DNA of 64,000 nt from Taibaiella sp. KBW10 (GCF_003852495.1 NZ_QAJI01000001.1:455697-519696); one strand, 5' to 3'; positions 34,551 through 44,048 are shown, counted from the first letter of the stretch. Made by a program: numbers and translations. The notes: a model not told the origin generated them from the letters alone.

Positions 34551-35204
34551 ATGTATTCCCTAGCAGAAGAAAATTATCTTAAAGCATTATACCTCATTGC
34601 AGGAGCCTCCGGAGCCGTTAATGTTAACGACTTAAGTAAGCATTTGAATATCAAAATGCCCACGGTAAACAGCATGATGAAAAAGCTTTATGAAAAAAAA
34701 CTGGTTGAATACGAAAGCTACAAACCGATCCGGCTTACCAAAGAAGGCCAAAAGCAAGCCGCGCTCATTATCCGAAAACACCGGCTTACTGAGATGTTTC
34801 TTGTGGAGAAAATGGGCTTTGGCTGGGAAGAGGTACATGAAATTGCCGAGCAGATCGAACACTTACATTCTCCCTTGTTTTTCGATAAAATGGATGCAAT
34901 GCTGGGCTTCCCCAAAGCAGATCCGCATGGATCTCCTATTCCGAACAAAAGTGGTGAAATGGAATGGGTGGATTATGTAAACCTCTGTGATTGTAAAGAA
35001 GGCGAAAAAGTTATTTTATCCGCAGTAACGCGCTCTTCCGACGAATTTTTAAAATTCCTGAATACCAAGCAAATCAAACTGGGTGATCCCATTGTCGTGC
35101 ATCATATAGAACCATATGATGGCAGTATGCAGCTCCTTATTGGTAAAAATCCCCTGGAAACCTATAGTAAAGTCGTCTGTGAGAAACTATTAGTCCGCAG
35201 ATAA
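34551..35204 (+). CDS. DtxR/MntR-family metal-dependent transcriptional repressor
   Basis: A 217-residue regulator that binds DNA when loaded with Fe(II) or Mn(II). N-terminal winged helix (about 1-62: EENYLKALYLI, NVNDLSKHLNIKMPTVNSMMKKL), dimerisation/metal domain (about 63-140: RKHRLTEMFLVEKMGFGWEEVHEIAEQIEH, with the His and Glu ligands) and a FeoA/SH3-like C-terminal domain (about 145-217). The identity of the metal cannot be decided. No iron or manganese transporter gene lies next to it; the downstream neighbour is an independent MarR-led efflux operon. Confidence 0.9.
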   Translation: MYSLAEENYLKALYLIAGASGAVNVNDLSKHLNIKMPTVNSMMKKLYEKKLVEYESYKPIRLTKEGQKQAALIIRKHRLTEMFLVEKMGFGWEEVHEIAEQIEHLHSPLFFDKMDAMLGFPKADPHGSPIPNKSGEMEWVDYVNLCDCKEGEKVILSAVTRSSDEFLKFLNTKQIKLGDPIVVHHIEPYDGSMQLLIGKNPLETYSKVVCEKLLVRR

Positions 35205-35318
35205 TCCTGTTCAATTTATAATTTTTTGTTATAATATTGCATATTATCTTTGCCAACAACAGCTAAATATCATTAAGGCGCCTCCCCCCGGCCCGATAAT
35301 CACAAATTAATGACAAAA

Positions 35319-35348
35319 TAAATTTGGTTGACATATCAACCAAATTTA
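35319..35348. promoter_or_regulatory. 30-bp palindrome, likely MarR operator
   Basis: Two perfectly complementary 13-base arms, 35319-35331 (reading TAAATTTGGTTGA) and 35336-35348, flank four bases CATA. The palindrome lies over the -33 region, fills the spacer, and its last two bases are the first two of the -7 box TACCTTTG. A protein bound there would block polymerase. Its place just before the marR-like gene suggests autorepression and control of the whole efflux operon. Confidence 0.75.
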
Positions 35349-35354
35349 CCTTTG
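35323..35354 (+). promoter_or_regulatory. -33/-7 promoter of the MarR-RND efflux operon
   Basis: TTTG at 35323-35326, 20-base spacer, TACCTTTG at 35347-35354. A second possible box, TATCTTTG at 35245-35252 with TTTG at 35225-35228, lies about 100 bases upstream. Confidence 0.65.
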
Positions 35355-35377
35355 CAGGAAATTTCAATTTTCATATA

Positions 35378-35875
35378 GTGAAAAACATCAAAGAAAATTT
35401 TCTGGAAGGACTAGAGCATTCCTTTTTCGGACAGCTCAGAAAAGTTTTAGTGGCGTCGCACCGCATCAGTAGTAAGCTTATTGCAGAAACCAAATTACCC
35501 TTACAAGTAGATCAGCTTCCTGTATTCATGGCCATCTATATACACGATCAGATCTCTCAACAGGAAATAGCCAATAACATTTGCCGGGACAAAGCTTCCG
35601 TAAAAAGGACCATTAGTCATTTAGAAAAAAACGGTTTGGTGAAAATCCAACCGCATCCAACTGATAAAAGAGCAAACCTGATTAGCCTTACAGAAGAAGG
35701 AAATAAAGCGGTACTGCTTATTAACGACGTTATTGAAGAAGTCAATAAAACGATTAAAGAAGCCGCAGCCACCGATGTAGATTTACTGACAAACGCCCTT
35801 AAATCGCTCGGAGAAAAACTTGCCAGTCTGCCCGGATTGGATGATATCCATTGTCAACACATACAAAATTCATAA
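35378..35875 (+). CDS. MarR-family transcriptional regulator, GTG start
   Basis: A 165-residue winged-helix regulator, probably the repressor of the efflux operon it heads. The DNA-binding region is QISQQEIANNICRDKASVKRTISHLEKNGLVKIQPHPTDKRANLISLTEEG (given in parts: recognition helix DKASVKRTISHLEKNG, wing PHPTDKRANLISLT). Helical N- and C-termini form the dimer. A longer frame opening at the TTG at 35324 would start inside the operator and promoter, so I chose the GTG at 35378, about 18 bases after the expected transcription start. The TolC-type gene follows after 12 bases. Confidence 0.88.
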   Translation: MKNIKENFLEGLEHSFFGQLRKVLVASHRISSKLIAETKLPLQVDQLPVFMAIYIHDQISQQEIANNICRDKASVKRTISHLEKNGLVKIQPHPTDKRANLISLTEEGNKAVLLINDVIEEVNKTIKEAAATDVDLLTNALKSLGEKLASLPGLDDIHCQHIQNS

Positions 35876-35887
35876 TATATACTTAAG

Positions 35888-37234
35888 ATGAAGCTAACTT
35901 TCAAAACCTTACTCCTGGCATCAATGATTGCCTCGGGAACCGCAGTACAAGCTCAGGAACAGCTTACACTGAAAGAAAGCATTGCTTACGGACTAAAACA
36001 CAACCGTAGCATTACTATTTACAATAACAATAAATTACAAGCCCAACAAAAAGCGAGAGAAGCACTGTCTACTTATTTGCCTCAGGTAAATATCAATGCA
36101 GGATTGGACGATAACCTGAAGCTCCCGGTAACGATCATCCCGGCGGGTGCATTCGGACCCGGTACACCGGCGCAAAGAGTAAGTTTTGGTACGCAGTACA
36201 ACTCAACCCATTCGGTGCAATTGGATCAGCCAATCTTCAACCAGGCAGCCATTACGGGTTTAAAAGCAAGAAAACCTAATATTGACCTGGCGCAATTGAA
36301 TGAAGAACTGAACCAACAGAACATCATATACAATATTGCGAATGCCTATTATAAAATCATCATTACCCAAAAACAACTGGAATTATTGCAAGACAATAAA
36401 ACCCGGATGGAAAAAACACTGGCAATTGCACAGTTAAGGGCAAAAGAAGGTGTGGCTAAAAAAATAGATATCAAACAGGTACAGGTAAACATCAATAATA
36501 CTGTATCTCAGATATCCGTGACGCAAAACTCTTATGAACTGGCGCTGAATACTTTGAAGTTTCATTTGGGAAAAGACCTTGCAGAACAGGTTTTATTGAG
36601 CGACACTTCCAGATGGCTGAGTCCGTCAGCAGTATTAAATGCAGATGCCCCAATCTTCGATTATAAGAAGACTATTGATTATAAGTTGAATTACACGCAA
36701 CTGACTTTATTGGATATCAATAGAAAAAATATCAGAGACGGCCGCTACCCTACCCTTAACTTTTATGCCCGTTATGGTGCGAACGGTTTCGGTAACGATA
36801 TTGGCAAGGCATATAGCGAGCTCTATGATTTTGCGGTAGTGGGATTGAAATTTTCCTGGAACATTTTTGGAGGGTTCAAAAGAGATGCCCAATATAAAAT
36901 GGCCAATATTGATTATATAAATGCTCAAGAGAATCTTAAACTACAAGAGGAACAACAAATATTGACTTACCAGAATGCAGGTCTGGCCTTCAGCAGAGCA
37001 CAAAGCACTATTGTGACCAATAAAGCAAATATGGATATGGCCAATGAGGTATATGCCAATGTAGCCACACAACATAAAGAAGGTATTGCCACCCTGACAG
37101 AGTTATTGAATGCTGAAAACTCTTATCAGCAGGCACAAAACAATTACATACAGTCCTTGTTAGATTTTTACCTGGCAGAGATCGAGCTCAAAAAAGCCAA
37201 CGGAACTTTAGACGAATATTACGCACAATTATAA
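35888..37234 (+). CDS. TolC-family outer-membrane efflux protein
   Basis: The outer-membrane channel of a tripartite pump, 448 residues with signal peptide (about 1-22, ending VQAQ). The two OEP repeats are seen as long helices with LTLKESIAYGLKHNRSI near the start and typical hairpins (NIIYNIANAYYKIIITQKQLELLQDN; EVYANVATQHKEGIATLTELLNAENSYQQAQNNY, quoted only in part here as KEGIATLTELLNAENSY). It should form a trimer spanning outer membrane and periplasm. First structural gene of the MarR-led operon, 36 bases before the adaptor. Confidence 0.93.
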   Translation: MKLTFKTLLLASMIASGTAVQAQEQLTLKESIAYGLKHNRSITIYNNNKLQAQQKAREALSTYLPQVNINAGLDDNLKLPVTIIPAGAFGPGTPAQRVSFGTQYNSTHSVQLDQPIFNQAAITGLKARKPNIDLAQLNEELNQQNIIYNIANAYYKIIITQKQLELLQDNKTRMEKTLAIAQLRAKEGVAKKIDIKQVQVNINNTVSQISVTQNSYELALNTLKFHLGKDLAEQVLLSDTSRWLSPSAVLNADAPIFDYKKTIDYKLNYTQLTLLDINRKNIRDGRYPTLNFYARYGANGFGNDIGKAYSELYDFAVVGLKFSWNIFGGFKRDAQYKMANIDYINAQENLKLQEEQQILTYQNAGLAFSRAQSTIVTNKANMDMANEVYANVATQHKEGIATLTELLNAENSYQQAQNNYIQSLLDFYLAEIELKKANGTLDEYYAQL

Positions 37235-37270
37235 TTATCAAAAAACAAACAAAACAAATCATATATTTTT

Positions 37271-38332
37271 ATGAATAAGAAAGCTATCCTTCCCATTATT
37301 ATTGTGATTGCAGTTATTGCTGCTATTGCATGGAAACTATCTTCCAACAAGAAGAAAATAGACGAGAAAAACAAGCCTGAGGTACAAAAGAATGTATCTA
37401 TTCCGGTGTCTGTAGCGACGGTAAAGAAAGAAATGATTACCGATCAGCTGATGAAAACCGGAAACCTGATTCCGAACAGAGAAGCCGATATTATGGCCAT
37501 TTCTGCCGGTAAACTGACTTCTGTAAATTTCAAATTAGGCAGTTATGTAAGCCAGGGAGGCGTAGTCGCTCAGGTAGACAGCCGTCAGCAATCTATCAAC
37601 CTGAGACAAGCTGAAATCGCAAAAGCTAAAGCAGATAAGGATTTCACGAGATACAAGAATTTGTTAGAAGGTGAAGCCGCTACTGAGGTAAACTTTCAGG
37701 ATGCGAAATATCAAAGAGATAATGCCACAACACAAATCGACTTATTGCACAAACAAATTGCAGATAATACGATCAAATCTCCGATTAGCGGTCAGGTAGT
37801 GAGCAAATTAAAAGAACCGGGAGAATATGTAAGTGCAGGTACACCACTGGCCCATGTCGTAGACATCTCACAATTGAAAGTTAATGTAATGGTGAGTGAA
37901 AACGATGCGTATGGATTGAAAATCGGTGATAAAGTAACGGTAACCACTGATATTTACACTGGTCATACCTTCTCCGGTACTATTTCTTTTATCAGTGCAC
38001 AGGGTGATGCAACGCATAACTATCCGGTAGAAATCTTATTACAAAACAATAGCAGTTTCCCATTAAAAGCGGGAACGACGGTTTCTGTTAATTTCAACAA
38101 GAAAGGTGGCGGATACATGATGTTGATTCCAAGAACTGCCTTAACGCAAGGAATGAAAACACCTAAGGTTTATGTAGTGGAAAACAATATTGCAGTATTA
38201 AAAGACATCGTGATCGGCAGAGAGATCGGCAACCAAATCGAAGTGTTGAGCGGCCTGGCCGAAGGAACAGATGTTGTGGTAAGCGGACAGATCAATATCA
38301 AAAACGGATCGACCGTAAAATCAGTTAAATAA
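37271..38332 (+). CDS. RND efflux periplasmic adaptor (membrane-fusion protein)
   Basis: A 353-residue HlyD/AcrA-type adaptor linking the RND pump to the TolC channel. One N-terminal anchor helix (about 5-23), barrel-sandwich/lipoyl halves (VNFKLGSYVSQGGVVAQVD and IKSPISGQVVSKLKEPGEYV), a short helical hairpin between them (about 110-160), a beta-barrel domain (VTTDIYTGHTFSGTISFI) and a membrane-proximal domain (EVLSGLAEGTDVVVSGQ). Starts 36 bases after the channel gene and precedes the RND gene by 63 bases. Confidence 0.93.
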   Translation: MNKKAILPIIIVIAVIAAIAWKLSSNKKKIDEKNKPEVQKNVSIPVSVATVKKEMITDQLMKTGNLIPNREADIMAISAGKLTSVNFKLGSYVSQGGVVAQVDSRQQSINLRQAEIAKAKADKDFTRYKNLLEGEAATEVNFQDAKYQRDNATTQIDLLHKQIADNTIKSPISGQVVSKLKEPGEYVSAGTPLAHVVDISQLKVNVMVSENDAYGLKIGDKVTVTTDIYTGHTFSGTISFISAQGDATHNYPVEILLQNNSSFPLKAGTTVSVNFNKKGGGYMMLIPRTALTQGMKTPKVYVVENNIAVLKDIVIGREIGNQIEVLSGLAEGTDVVVSGQINIKNGSTVKSVK

Positions 38333-38395
38333 GCATACTGCTTAATGTTATAAAAGGACATAATCTATTCTCAAGAATACATTAAAAAATATTAA

Positions 38396-41300
38396 ATGAA
38401 AAAACTAACGGAACTGTCCATTAACAGGCCCCTACTGATTACGGTAGTATTTGTGGTACTGATCTTATTTGGACTGATATCATATAACAAACTGAACTAC
38501 AACTTGCTTCCCAAGTTTGATGCCAATGTAGTTTCTGTTGTCACCACTTATCGTGGTGCTTCGGCAGACGAGATCGAAACCTCGGTAACCAAACATATCG
38601 AAGATGCGGTATCTTCTTTAGAAGGAATTAAACGCATCAACTCTTCCAGCCAGGAAGGAGCTTCTTTGATTACGATCGAATTGAATGCCGATGCGGATGT
38701 AAACAAAGCACAAAATGATGCCCAAAGAAAGGTAGACCAAATCGCGGCTACCCTTCCTGAAAATGTGGATCGTTCTATTGTAAACAAGTTCTCCTCAGAC
38801 GACATTCCCGTAATACGTATGGGGGTTGCCGCAAGTGTGGATGATCGTACTTTGTACGACATTGTAGACCAGCAGATCAAACCACAATTAGGTAATATAC
38901 CCGGTGTGGGCCAAATCAACCTGGTAGGTGGTAACGAACGCCAGATTAATATCAATGCAAATGTAGATAAGCTGAATGCTTACAACATGACCATTGCACA
39001 ATTATCCCAGATCGTAAACTTAGCCAGCCTTTCTACCCCTGCGGGTAAAGTAGAAACAGGATCTAACCAGTTCTCTATTAAGTTCGATGCCAAATTTAAT
39101 GATATCGAACAGTTGAAAGACATGGTGGTGATGCGCAGTAAAGACGGTGGTGATGTACGTCTTAAAGATGTGGCAGATGTTATGGACGGACAACAGGACG
39201 CAACGGCCATCAACCGGGTAAACGGCCTGCCTTCTATTGGTATCCAGATCATGAAACAAACCGATGCGAATGCCGTAGAGGTGAGTAAACTGGTAAGGGC
39301 AAAGATTACGGAAATAGAAAAAACATACTCTGATAAACACTTAAAATTCAGCATTTCTTCCGATCAAAGTACCTATACCCTCGAATCTGCCAATGCGGTA
39401 ATGTTCGATTTGGTACTGGCAATTATTATTGTATCGATCGTGATGTTGCTGTTCCTGCACAGTTTAAGAAGTTCCCTGTTCGTACTGATAGCCTTACCGG
39501 CTTCTATGATCCCGACATTTATCTTTATGTACATGTTTGGCATGTCCTTAAACCTGATGACGCTGATGGCCCTCTCACTGGTCGTTGGTATCCTTGTGGA
39601 TGACTCTATCGTAATTCTGGAGAATATCATGCGTCATATGGAAATGGGTAAAAACAAACGCCAGGCTACTATTGATGGTCGTGCAGAGATCGGGTTTACC
39701 GCTATGGCCATTACTTTGGTGGATGTGGTGGTGTTCTTACCCATGGCCCTGACCTCCGGTATGATCGGTAACATCCTTAGAGAATTTGCCTTGGTGGTCG
39801 TATGTTCTACCTTAATGAGTTTGATGGTATGTTTTACCTTAACACCGCTTCTGGCTTCACGGTTTGCTAAAATTGTACACCTGGATAAGAAAACGCTTTG
39901 GGGTAGATTTAATATTTGGTTTGAAAACCAGATTACCAAAATCAGAGATGGTTATACCTCTATCCTGAAATGGGCTTTGGGTAAAAAACGTTATGTATTT
40001 ATCCTGACTATATTATTATTAATCGGTTCTTTCTCTCTGCTGGCTACCGGCTTTATCGGTGGTGCCTTTATCAGTAAAGGAGACAAAGGGGAAATGGTGA
40101 TCAAACTGGAATTAGAGCCTCAGGCTTCTTTATACCAAACCAGTATGCTGACCCAACAGGCCGAAAAAATATTGCTGAGCCAACCGGAAGTAATTGACTT
40201 GTTTAGTAATATCGGTTACTCCAGCAATGGTATGGCCAGTTCTAGCAACAGTAACTTATCAGAAATCAATGTAAAACTGAATGATAAGAAAAAACGTACG
40301 ATTTCGACCGCAGCATTTGCGAAGAAAATGTACGACACCATCAGTACCATTGCGGGTGCTAAAGTGACCGTAAGTGAGGTCGATATCATGGGTAATGCTG
40401 CCCAGGGAGATGTTCAGGTATTGGTAAAAGGGCCGAATCGCGCCTCCGTACAGAAAACGGCTATCGAGATGAAACGCCTTATTGAGCAGACACCTGGTAC
40501 CAACTATGTAGAATTCAGTACCAAGAATCCAAAGCCACAGATTGAGATTAGTCTCGACAGGCAGAAAATGGCGATGTATGGCATTAACCCAAGTGAGATT
40601 GCCAGTGCGGTATCCAATGCCTTCAGGGGTAATGATAATGCCAAATTCACCTATAGTGGTAATGAATATGACATCATGGTACAAAATGATGCGACAGACA
40701 GAAGTAATATCGACAATGTAAGAAAGCTGAATTTTGTAACTGCTCAGGGCTTATCCTTTACCTTAGATCAGTTTGCAACGATCAACGAGGTAATGGGAGA
40801 ATCGGTACTGCAAAGAAGTAACCGTTTATCCTCCATCACTATCAACGCTACGGTAACCGGTCGTTCTGTAGGTACGGTAGGACAGGAACTGCAAAAGAAA
40901 TTTGATGTCATAAAATTCCAGGATGGAGTAACCTGGGAGTATATTGGTAACCTGGCCAATCAAGCAGACTCTTTTACCAGTTTGTTAGCGGCTTTGGGGA
41001 TCGGTATCCTGTTGGTATACCTGATCATGGTAGCCTTATATGAAAATGCCATCTATCCGTTCGTTGTATTGTTTGCCTTACCATTGGCCATGATCGGAGC
41101 CTTCCTGGCGCTGGCTTTAACAATGAATGAGATGACCATTTTTGCAATGATCGGTCTGATCATGCTCATGGGGCTCGTGGCGAAGAATGGTATCCTTATT
41201 GTGGATTTCACCAACCAGCGTAAAGCAGAAGGTGCGGGATTGGTAGAAGCCCTTATCGATGCCGGTAGAGAACGTTTCCGTCCTATTATGATGACGACGA

Positions 41301-41545
41301 TCGCGATGATCGCAGGTATGTTGCCGATCGCGATGGCCAGCGGTAGCGGTGCTGAAGTGAAGAACGGGATGGCTTGGGTGATCATTGGTGGTCTGACCAG
41401 CTCTCTCTTACTGACCCTGATCGTTGTACCTTGTGTATATTATATAGTAGATAAATTGTTGGGAAGATTCAGCAGCAGAAGAAGAAAGAAAATGGTGAGA
41501 AAAGTAATCGCAAGACAAGTAGAAGTGCAAGAAAGAGGACACTAA
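38396..41545 (+). CDS. RND-family multidrug efflux permease (AcrB/MdtB-like)
   Basis: A 1049-residue proton-driven pump with 12 helices and two large periplasmic loops. Seen: INRPLLITVVFVVLILFGLI (helix 1), the helix 4 relay LVVGILVDDSIVILENIMRH with its two Asp, and the helix 10 Lys in LMGLVAKNGILIVDF. This is the HAE-1 (hydrophobic/amphiphilic) type rather than the heavy-metal type. The substrate is unknown. Third structural gene after MarR, TolC and adaptor, directly followed with no gap by a sirtuin gene. Confidence 0.95.
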   Translation: MKKLTELSINRPLLITVVFVVLILFGLISYNKLNYNLLPKFDANVVSVVTTYRGASADEIETSVTKHIEDAVSSLEGIKRINSSSQEGASLITIELNADADVNKAQNDAQRKVDQIAATLPENVDRSIVNKFSSDDIPVIRMGVAASVDDRTLYDIVDQQIKPQLGNIPGVGQINLVGGNERQININANVDKLNAYNMTIAQLSQIVNLASLSTPAGKVETGSNQFSIKFDAKFNDIEQLKDMVVMRSKDGGDVRLKDVADVMDGQQDATAINRVNGLPSIGIQIMKQTDANAVEVSKLVRAKITEIEKTYSDKHLKFSISSDQSTYTLESANAVMFDLVLAIIIVSIVMLLFLHSLRSSLFVLIALPASMIPTFIFMYMFGMSLNLMTLMALSLVVGILVDDSIVILENIMRHMEMGKNKRQATIDGRAEIGFTAMAITLVDVVVFLPMALTSGMIGNILREFALVVVCSTLMSLMVCFTLTPLLASRFAKIVHLDKKTLWGRFNIWFENQITKIRDGYTSILKWALGKKRYVFILTILLLIGSFSLLATGFIGGAFISKGDKGEMVIKLELEPQASLYQTSMLTQQAEKILLSQPEVIDLFSNIGYSSNGMASSSNSNLSEINVKLNDKKKRTISTAAFAKKMYDTISTIAGAKVTVSEVDIMGNAAQGDVQVLVKGPNRASVQKTAIEMKRLIEQTPGTNYVEFSTKNPKPQIEISLDRQKMAMYGINPSEIASAVSNAFRGNDNAKFTYSGNEYDIMVQNDATDRSNIDNVRKLNFVTAQGLSFTLDQFATINEVMGESVLQRSNRLSSITINATVTGRSVGTVGQELQKKFDVIKFQDGVTWEYIGNLANQADSFTSLLAALGIGILLVYLIMVALYENAIYPFVVLFALPLAMIGAFLALALTMNEMTIFAMIGLIMLMGLVAKNGILIVDFTNQRKAEGAGLVEALIDAGRERFRPIMMTTIAMIAGMLPIAMASGSGAEVKNGMAWVIIGGLTSSLLLTLIVVPCVYYIVDKLLGRFSSRRRKKMVRKVIARQVEVQERGH

Positions 41546-42241
41546 ATGAGTAAAAAAAAGAAACTGGTTATATTAACCGGAGCCGGCATCAGCGCGGAAA
41601 GCGGATTACAAACTTTCCGCGATGGTGACGGGCTTTGGGAAAATCACAGAGTAGAAGATGTAGCCACACCGGAAGCATTTGCCAGAGATCCTGAATTGGT
41701 TTTGGAATTCTATAATTTCCGCAGAAAGGCTTGTGCTACCGCATTACCCAATGCCGCCCACAAAGGCCTAGCTGCTTTGGAAACCGATTTTGAAGTAAGC
41801 ATTATCACGCAGAATATAGACGATTTGCATGAACGTGCCGGTTCTACACAAGTTCATCACTTACACGGTGAGATTTTTAAAATGCGCAGTGTAGCGAATG
41901 AAGATGTGATCTACGATATTAGAGCAGACATCAAGCATGGTGATTTGGCAGAAGATGGCAGCCAGTTACGGCCGCATATTGTTTGGTTCGGCGAAGCCGT
42001 TCCCATGATTTATGAAGTGATGCCTATCGTACAAAGCGCTGATATTTTTGTGATCATAGGCACTTCCCTCTTGGTGTATCCTGCAGCCGGTTTAGTAGAC
42101 TTGGTACCCACGGGACACCCGGTGTATGTGCTGGACAAAAAAATACCCTTGCTCAAACGCTCTCCTTATTTGAGGACGATCGAGCAAACAGCCAGCGAAG
42201 GAATTGCTGAATTAACCGAATCATTAAAGAGTTTATTATAA
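41546..42241 (+). CDS. cobB: zinc-less class III sirtuin, NAD-dependent protein deacylase
   Basis: A 231-residue Sir2-family enzyme using NAD to remove acyl groups from lysine. Motifs: GAGISAESGLQTFRD (about 12-26), TQNIDDLHERAG, catalytic HLHGE (His107), RPHIVWFGE and GTSLLVYPAAG. Y56 and R59 (EFYNFRR) are the Tyr/Arg pair that marks class III members, which favour succinyl or malonyl lysine. The zinc-ribbon Cys residues are absent, as in many Bacteroidota homologues. Its ATG follows the RND stop directly, so it is co-transcribed with the pump, but a terminator follows only this gene. A functional link to efflux is not evident. Confidence 0.92.
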   Translation: MSKKKKLVILTGAGISAESGLQTFRDGDGLWENHRVEDVATPEAFARDPELVLEFYNFRRKACATALPNAAHKGLAALETDFEVSIITQNIDDLHERAGSTQVHHLHGEIFKMRSVANEDVIYDIRADIKHGDLAEDGSQLRPHIVWFGEAVPMIYEVMPIVQSADIFVIIGTSLLVYPAAGLVDLVPTGHPVYVLDKKIPLLKRSPYLRTIEQTASEGIAELTESLKSLL

Positions 42242-42264
42242 ACAACAACAAACAAAAACAAGAG

Positions 42265-42291
42265 AAGGTACTCCTTATGGGGTACCTTTTT
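42265..42291 (+). terminator. terminator of the efflux-sirtuin operon, overlapping the rnhB 3' end
   Basis: AAGGTACTCC pairs with GGGGTACCTT (one G-T pair) over a four-base loop and is followed by T-rich sequence. The right part lies within the last codons of convergent rnhB. Confidence 0.75.
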
Positions 42292-42874
42292 CTTTTGGTG
42301 GTTTTATCTTGAAGGTAATTCTATGAAAAGGGGTGTGCCCTTTGCTCATCGTGATGCGCTTATGCGCCGGCGTAGGATAGCCTTTATTGGTTTTCCAGTC
42401 ATAGTCGGGATAGGACTCCGAAAGCTGCTCAATATATTCATCCCTATAGGTTTTAGCGAGGATACTCGCGGCGGCAATACTGGCATATTTCGAATCTCCT
42501 TTCACAATACATTGATGAGGAATGCCCAGATAAGCCGGAAAGCGATTCCCGTCGATCAACAGTAATTCCGGTTTGATCAGGAGTTTATCCACACATTGAT
42601 GCATGGCCTTAAAAGAAGCCTTCAGAATGTTGATCACATCGATCTCTTCATTGTCAATAAAAGTTACGGCAAAAGCCAAAGCCTGTTGCTCCACCACCGG
42701 CCTTAAAAGTGCGCGGTCCCTTTCGCTTAGCTGCTTACTATCATTCAGCAGTGGATGATAAAAATCTTTGGGTAAAATCACTGCAGCGGCCACTACCGGA
42801 CCGGCGATACAGCCCCTTCCGGCCTCATCACAACCCGCTTCAATCAGTTCTTTAGTATAACTTGCGGCTAACAT
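42275..42874 (-). CDS. rnhB: ribonuclease HII
   Basis: Removes ribonucleotides from DNA and RNA of RNA-DNA hybrids. The protein (199 residues from this start) carries the four acidic active-site residues: EAGCDEAGRG (Asp, Glu), LLIDGNRFP (Asp) and LAKTYRDEYI (Asp), plus the RNase HII block KYASIAAASILAKT. I used the ATG at 42874, one base after the stop of the upstream DUF4421 gene; an in-frame ATG seven codons earlier lies inside that gene. Confidence 0.94.
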   Translation of the reverse strand: MLAASYTKELIEAGCDEAGRGCIAGPVVAAAVILPKDFYHPLLNDSKQLSERDRALLRPVVEQQALAFAVTFIDNEEIDVINILKASFKAMHQCVDKLLIKPELLLIDGNRFPAYLGIPHQCIVKGDSKYASIAAASILAKTYRDEYIEQLSESYPDYDWKTNKGYPTPAHKRITMSKGHTPFHRITFKIKPPKEKGTP

Positions 42875-42875
42875 T

Positions 42876-44018
42876 TTAAGGAAGTATTTTTTCAAAAATC
42901 TTATAAGGAATATCCAGTAGTTTGTCTACCGGCTTCAATTGCTTTCTTCTTTTTTTCCCAATCAAAAACCGTTGGGTATACATCAGCCTCAGGTATCCGG
43001 TATTTGATACAAAATTGGGCTCAAAGACCGTACCGCCAATAGGTATCCTGTTATTGGTGGCCAAAAGCGCCAGATTCCAAAAGTCACTGTTGTATCCTAC
43101 TTTTGCCCACAGGCTCAGGTTCACGCCCATACTCACTTCCTCCCCCGTTTGTCCCAGGGTATTGGTTCGTTTTATAAAATTAACCGGAACTTTAGCACTC
43201 ACAATGCCGGTCATAAAAAAGTGTTTATCAAACACATAGGTATAGGCATAGCCCGCCCCTAAACCGAGGCTCCAGATACGATTCTTCAGTACATCTGCAT
43301 GATAATAATCTGCTGCAATATTTCGGGGCACAAAGACACTGTCTGCTTTATTAATGCCTAAAAAAATGTCTAAAGAAATTAAGGGCGTTCCTCCCGAACG
43401 CTTTTGCCACTGTACCGAAGAGATATTGGCACTAAAAGAAAAATCCTTTTTTAATCCAAAAGAAGTAGCTGCCCCTAAAAAGACCATACCCATATCCGGG
43501 CGGGCATAGGCTTCTTGTCCCGGCGCAAGTACAAAAGACTGGTCGCTAAAAAAACCTTTATAATATTGTGCATACAGGAAAGAAACATACCTGCGTCCGG
43601 ACAACTGCGACTGAAAATCCAGTGCTTTGGTACGTATGGTTTCGTTAGGCTTGTTCTGAATCACATTAAAAGTACCGCTCAAGGCAAGGTAGCGATATAC
43701 AAAGCCCAGACCGAGTGCAATGCCCCGGTTGGGTTGATAGATCAGGTGATGATTATTCTTCATCGACTGGAAATTTTGCCGCACATTTTTCTGTTGCAGG
43801 TAAAAGGTAAGTCCAAAATGTTTGTCGTACAGGTTTACCCTTTCCGAGTCCACAACCGGGTGGTACCATTTGTCCTCTTTTTCTGTTAAACGGGTACCTG
43901 TCGTATCCCTAAGCGCTTGCGCACTGCAATAGTTCAGACCATTCAAAAATAATACAGCCGCCAGCACGTACCCCCCCATTTTCCCAATCAAAGCCCTATC
44001 ATATTTTTGGATCATCAA
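42876..44018 (-). CDS. DUF4421-like outer-membrane beta-barrel protein
   Basis: A 380-residue exported protein. The first 35 residues contain a signal peptide after a short charged extension (GGYVLAAVLFLNGLNYCSAQA); a later Met at residue 14 is a possible alternative start. The mature region has alternating hydrophobic strands ending in aromatic residues, such as FGLTFYLQQKNVRQNF, IALGLGFVYRYLALSGTFN and YVSFLYAQYYKGFF, as in DUF4421 proteins of Bacteroidota, expected to be a beta-barrel in the outer membrane. The function is unknown. Its stop is one base from the rnhB start. Confidence 0.72.
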   Translation of the reverse strand: MMIQKYDRALIGKMGGYVLAAVLFLNGLNYCSAQALRDTTGTRLTEKEDKWYHPVVDSERVNLYDKHFGLTFYLQQKNVRQNFQSMKNNHHLIYQPNRGIALGLGFVYRYLALSGTFNVIQNKPNETIRTKALDFQSQLSGRRYVSFLYAQYYKGFFSDQSFVLAPGQEAYARPDMGMVFLGAATSFGLKKDFSFSANISSVQWQKRSGGTPLISLDIFLGINKADSVFVPRNIAADYYHADVLKNRIWSLGLGAGYAYTYVFDKHFFMTGIVSAKVPVNFIKRTNTLGQTGEEVSMGVNLSLWAKVGYNSDFWNLALLATNNRIPIGGTVFEPNFVSNTGYLRLMYTQRFLIGKKRRKQLKPVDKLLDIPYKIFEKILP

Positions 44019-44048
44019 TAAAAAACTATTTTATAGAAATGCAATGCG

